In this document: in pieces, positions 61,334 to 64,000 of the stretch | How the letters are laid out: each line of letters starts with the position of its first letter | Numbering within the stretch: the stretch's first letter is position 1 | Source: Pedobacter sp. KBS0701 | GTDB lineage: Bacteria; Bacteroidota; Bacteroidia; Sphingobacteriales; Sphingobacteriaceae | Direction: 5' to 3' | Length of the DNA: 64,000 nucleotides | Assembly: GCF_005938645.2 (NCBI RefSeq) | Contig: NZ_CP042171.1 | Location: 5,766,001 to 5,830,000 of the forward strand | The notes under the pieces: generated by a model | The model's database searches: none | Seen by the model: only the letters and a program-made list of their open reading frames with translations | Told to the model about the DNA's origin: nothing | Program-made: the position numbers and the translations under genes

Positions 61334-64000
61334 TTAATGTTTGCTGTTCGCAGTAGCCAATTCATATTCCTCTGGCGTTTGTTCATGGTCAATACCTTCG
61401 TTAAAAGGCGATTTATTACTGATGCGCTCTTGTAAGGATTGGAATATGATAAACAGAGCCGGAATTACGAAAACCCCGAAAATTGTTCCGATCAACATAC
61501 CGCCAACAGCACCTGTACCAATTGAGGTATTACCCGCGGCACCCACACCTGATGATAGCATCAGTGGCAATAATCCTAAGATAAAGGCAAATGAAGTCAT
61601 CAAAATAGGACGTAAACGTGCTGTTGCACCATCAATTGCGGCGTTGGCTATGCTCATTCCTTTTCTTCTTCTATCTACCGCATATTCAACAATCAAAATG
61701 GCGTTTTTGGCGAGTAGTCCCACAAGCATGATCAGGGTAATCTGCGTGTAAATGTTATTATCTACCCCGAAAATTTTATCAAAAACGAATACACCTGCTA
61801 AACCAACCGGTAAAGAGAATAAAACAGCTAATGGTAAAATATAACTTTCGTATTGTGCGGCGAGCAAGAAATAAACAAAAATTACGCAAAGTAAGAAAAT
61901 GAAGACCGTTTGACTTCCGCCGGCCATCTCCTCACGTGATAAACCAGAAAATTCATAGCCATATCCTGCCGGAAGATTTTTAGCAGCCTCTTCCTGAACA
62001 GCCTTTAAAGCATCACCTGAGCTATAACCTGCATTTGGGTTACCGGTTACCGAAATTGAAGTAAACAAGTTGAAACGTGAAATGGCCTGTGGTCCATACA
62101 CTTTGGTCAAAGTAATAAACTCTGATACCGGAGCCATTTGCCCTGCAGAATTTCTAACAAAAATACGGGTTAAAGTTTGTTCGTTTGCACGGTACTGCGC
62201 ATCTGCCTGGAACATTACCCTAAACTGTTTACCAAATTTGTTAAAGTTTGAAGCATAAACACCGCCATAATAACCCTGCATTACACCTAAAACATCACTA
62301 ACATTCAGGCCGGCCTGTTTAACCTTTGCCACATTTACATCAATCTGGTACTGAGGGAAATTTGGGTTAAAAGAGGTAGAAGCATATTGGATCTCAGGAC
62401 GTTTACTCAAAGCTGCTAAAAATCCATTTCCAACTTCGTTGAATTTTTTAATATCTCCACCAGTTTTATCCTGCAACTGGAACTCAAAACCGCCACTGGT
62501 ACCAAAACCCTGGATAGTTGGCGGAGCAAAGAAAATAATCTTGGCACCTTTAATACCTGCTGTTTTTGCAAACAGTTCGCCAATTATGGTTTTTACATCC
62601 CGGCCTTTACGTTCATCCCATGGGGTTAATCGCGAAATTACCATACCATACGAACTGCCCGAACCACTAATCATACTACGGCCCACCACCCTTAAAGTGT
62701 TTTTAATTTCAGGTATTTTGTGTGCAATACTATCAATCTTTGCAATTACAATATTGGTTTCCTCTTGCGAAGTTCCTGCTGGTAATGAGATATCACTCAT
62801 AATGGTTCCCAAATCCTCATTTGGTACGAAACCTTTTGGTGTGGTATTCATCGTCCAAACCAATACTACTGCGAAGAAAGCGATAGCCAATCCAACGATC
62901 CATTTTTTTCTGGACAGGAAGCCTACTGATTTTTTATATTTTCCGGTTACGGCATCGAAAGAAGTATTAAAAGCATCGTAAAAACGGTTTAAAAAGTTTT
63001 TAGATTTTTTGTGCTCTTCTTTATGCGGTTTTAAGAACAAAGCACATAATGCCGGACTTAATGTTAAGGCGTTAATGGCCGATAAGATAATGGAAATGGC
63101 CAGTGTTAAACCAAATTGTTTGTAAAATACACCTGAAGATCCGGAGATAAAACTCACCGGGATAAATACGGCAGCCATTACCAAAGTGATTGAAATAATC
63201 GCTCCACTAATATCGTCCATCGCATCTATGGTTGCCTTTCTGGCATCGGTATAACCTTCATCCAGCTTGGCGTGCACGGCCTCTACTACCACAATCGCAT
63301 CATCCACCACAATACCAATGGCAAGCACGAGGGCAAATAAGGTTAGTAAGTTGATGGTAAATCCAAATAAACTCAGGAAAAAGAACGTTCCGATAATTGC
63401 CACCGGTACACTAATCGCCGGAATTAAGGTTGATCGGAAATCCTGTAAGAAGATGAACACTACAAGGAACACCAAAATAAATGCTTCGATCAAGGTGTGA
63501 AGCACTTTTTCTATCGATGCATCCAAAAAGTCGTTTACGTTAACCAAAGTTGAGTAATGCACCCCTTTTGGAAAAGATTTTTGAGCTTCATCAAGGGTTT
63601 TGATGGAATTTTCGATTACCTCTTTTGCATTTGAACCTGCTGTTTGGTTAATGGCGATACCCAAAGCTTGTTTTCCGTTAAATTTAACCGAACTGGCATA
63701 ACTCTGTGCACCTAATTCTATCCTTGCAATATCTTTTAAACGGAGAATCTGACCGTTATCGGTAGTGCGGATAATAATGTTGCCAAACTGGGCCTCATCT
63801 TTTAACCTACCCGTATATTTTAAGGTATATTGAAATGCCTGATCGCCAAGCTCTCCGAACTGACCCGGAGCGGCCTCCACATTCTGATCGGCCAGGGCAA
63901 CGTTAATATCGTTAGGAACCAGTCCGTAGGTTGCCATCACATCAGGTTTTAGCCAGATACGCATGGTATAATCCAATGTTCCGAATGCACTCGCATCACC
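61334..64000 (-). CDS. RND multidrug efflux pump permease, HAE1/AcrB-like (5' end outside window)
   Basis: The frame stays open to the window edge, so the N-terminal part (about 170-200 residues) is missing. The visible 889 residues hold much of the protein. The proton-relay Asp pair is in AIGIVVDDAIVVVEAVH (first half, TM4) and the conserved Lys of TM10 in LVGLLAKNAILIVEY. The opening GDASAFGTLDYTMRIWLKPD corresponds to AcrB strand sequences near residue 175. Motif SLPVGLAGVF is also present. It pumps drugs, bile-like compounds or dyes; the substrate is unknown. A membrane-fusion gene should lie beyond the edge. Confidence 0.95.
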   Translation of the reverse strand, partial: GDASAFGTLDYTMRIWLKPDVMATYGLVPNDINVALADQNVEAAPGQFGELGDQAFQYTLKYTGRLKDEAQFGNIIIRTTDNGQILRLKDIARIELGAQSYASSVKFNGKQALGIAINQTAGSNAKEVIENSIKTLDEAQKSFPKGVHYSTLVNVNDFLDASIEKVLHTLIEAFILVFLVVFIFLQDFRSTLIPAISVPVAIIGTFFFLSLFGFTINLLTLFALVLAIGIVVDDAIVVVEAVHAKLDEGYTDARKATIDAMDDISGAIISITLVMAAVFIPVSFISGSSGVFYKQFGLTLAISIILSAINALTLSPALCALFLKPHKEEHKKSKNFLNRFYDAFNTSFDAVTGKYKKSVGFLSRKKWIVGLAIAFFAVVLVWTMNTTPKGFVPNEDLGTIMSDISLPAGTSQEETNIVIAKIDSIAHKIPEIKNTLRVVGRSMISGSGSSYGMVISRLTPWDERKGRDVKTIIGELFAKTAGIKGAKIIFFAPPTIQGFGTSGGFEFQLQDKTGGDIKKFNEVGNGFLAALSKRPEIQYASTSFNPNFPQYQIDVNVAKVKQAGLNVSDVLGVMQGYYGGVYASNFNKFGKQFRVMFQADAQYRANEQTLTRIFVRNSAGQMAPVSEFITLTKVYGPQAISRFNLFTSISVTGNPNAGYSSGDALKAVQEEAAKNLPAGYGYEFSGLSREEMAGGSQTVFIFLLCVIFVYFLLAAQYESYILPLAVLFSLPVGLAGVFVFDKIFGVDNNIYTQITLIMLVGLLAKNAILIVEYAVDRRRKGMSIANAAIDGATARLRPILMTSFAFILGLLPLMLSSGVGAAGNTSIGTGAVGGMLIGTIFGVFVIPALFIIFQSLQERISNKSPFNEGIDHEQTPEEYELATANSKH

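Noticed and set aside
61341..61751. 136-codon plus-strand frame
   Set aside because: Antisense shadow of the RND pump; no independent signals.
1..64000. CRISPR arrays, prophage, insertion sequences, restriction or other defence systems
   Set aside because: None of the regular spacer repeats or marker genes was found; the only mobile-looking items are small non-coding repeats.

Overview
The window looks like chromosomal DNA of a Bacteroidota member of the family Sphingobacteriaceae, most likely Pedobacter or a close relative. The evidence is a SusC/SusD pair, an Oar-type TonB receptor, a PorP/SprF protein with a CHU_C-sorted type IX secretion substrate, a DUF1501/DUF1800 pair, near absence of Shine-Dalgarno sequences, and many promoters with the Bacteroidota -7 box TAnnTTTG. 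The genus is inferred from protein content and repeat style; no database search was run. No tRNA, rRNA, CRISPR array, transposase, integrase or phage gene was recognised.

Layout. 1-5973 (minus): surface-glycan cluster (DUF5672 protein cut by the window edge, two GT4 glycosyltransferases, an MsbA-like ABC exporter, a GT2-like enzyme). 6031-13198: housekeeping genes (MeaB GTPase, aminopeptidase P, a strongly expressed OmpA-family porin, an unlisted 45-residue membrane protein, RidA, a decayed EamA transporter, RecG). 13852-20594: SusC/SusD pair and an MFS exporter. 21085-26386 (minus): PLDc_N protein, ABC exporter and Oar-like receptor. 26653-33146: an unknown lipoprotein, two overlapping amidohydrolase-family genes, and a small cytochrome-b-like membrane protein.

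33525-36740: a tryptophan gene cluster (trpE, trpG, trpC) preceded by a short leader peptide with three Trp codons and a strong terminator. This is a classical ribosome-mediated attenuator and the most striking regulatory structure in the window. trpD, trpF, trpB and trpA are not here.

37059-45761: HflX, RbfA, a hemolysin III-like protein, a signal-less M23 metallopeptidase, a TonB-C protein, a diacylglycerol kinase divergent from an APP1-type phosphatidate phosphatase, YccF, and two small exported proteins. 46027-51066: DUF1501/DUF1800 pair, Aat, a DUF1080 protein and a DUF2892 protein. 51314-59043: SNF2 helicase, PorP/SprF and a large CHU_C-terminated adhesin-like protein. 59923-64000: outer-membrane factor and RND pump (cut by the window edge).

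Intergenic regions are unusually rich in short palindromic repeats. Several families are present: GTCAT...ATGAC palindromes, a TTGTCAACT element, a modular element with separable 5' and 3' halves, and a C/G-rich hairpin that appears to have invaded the start of trpG.
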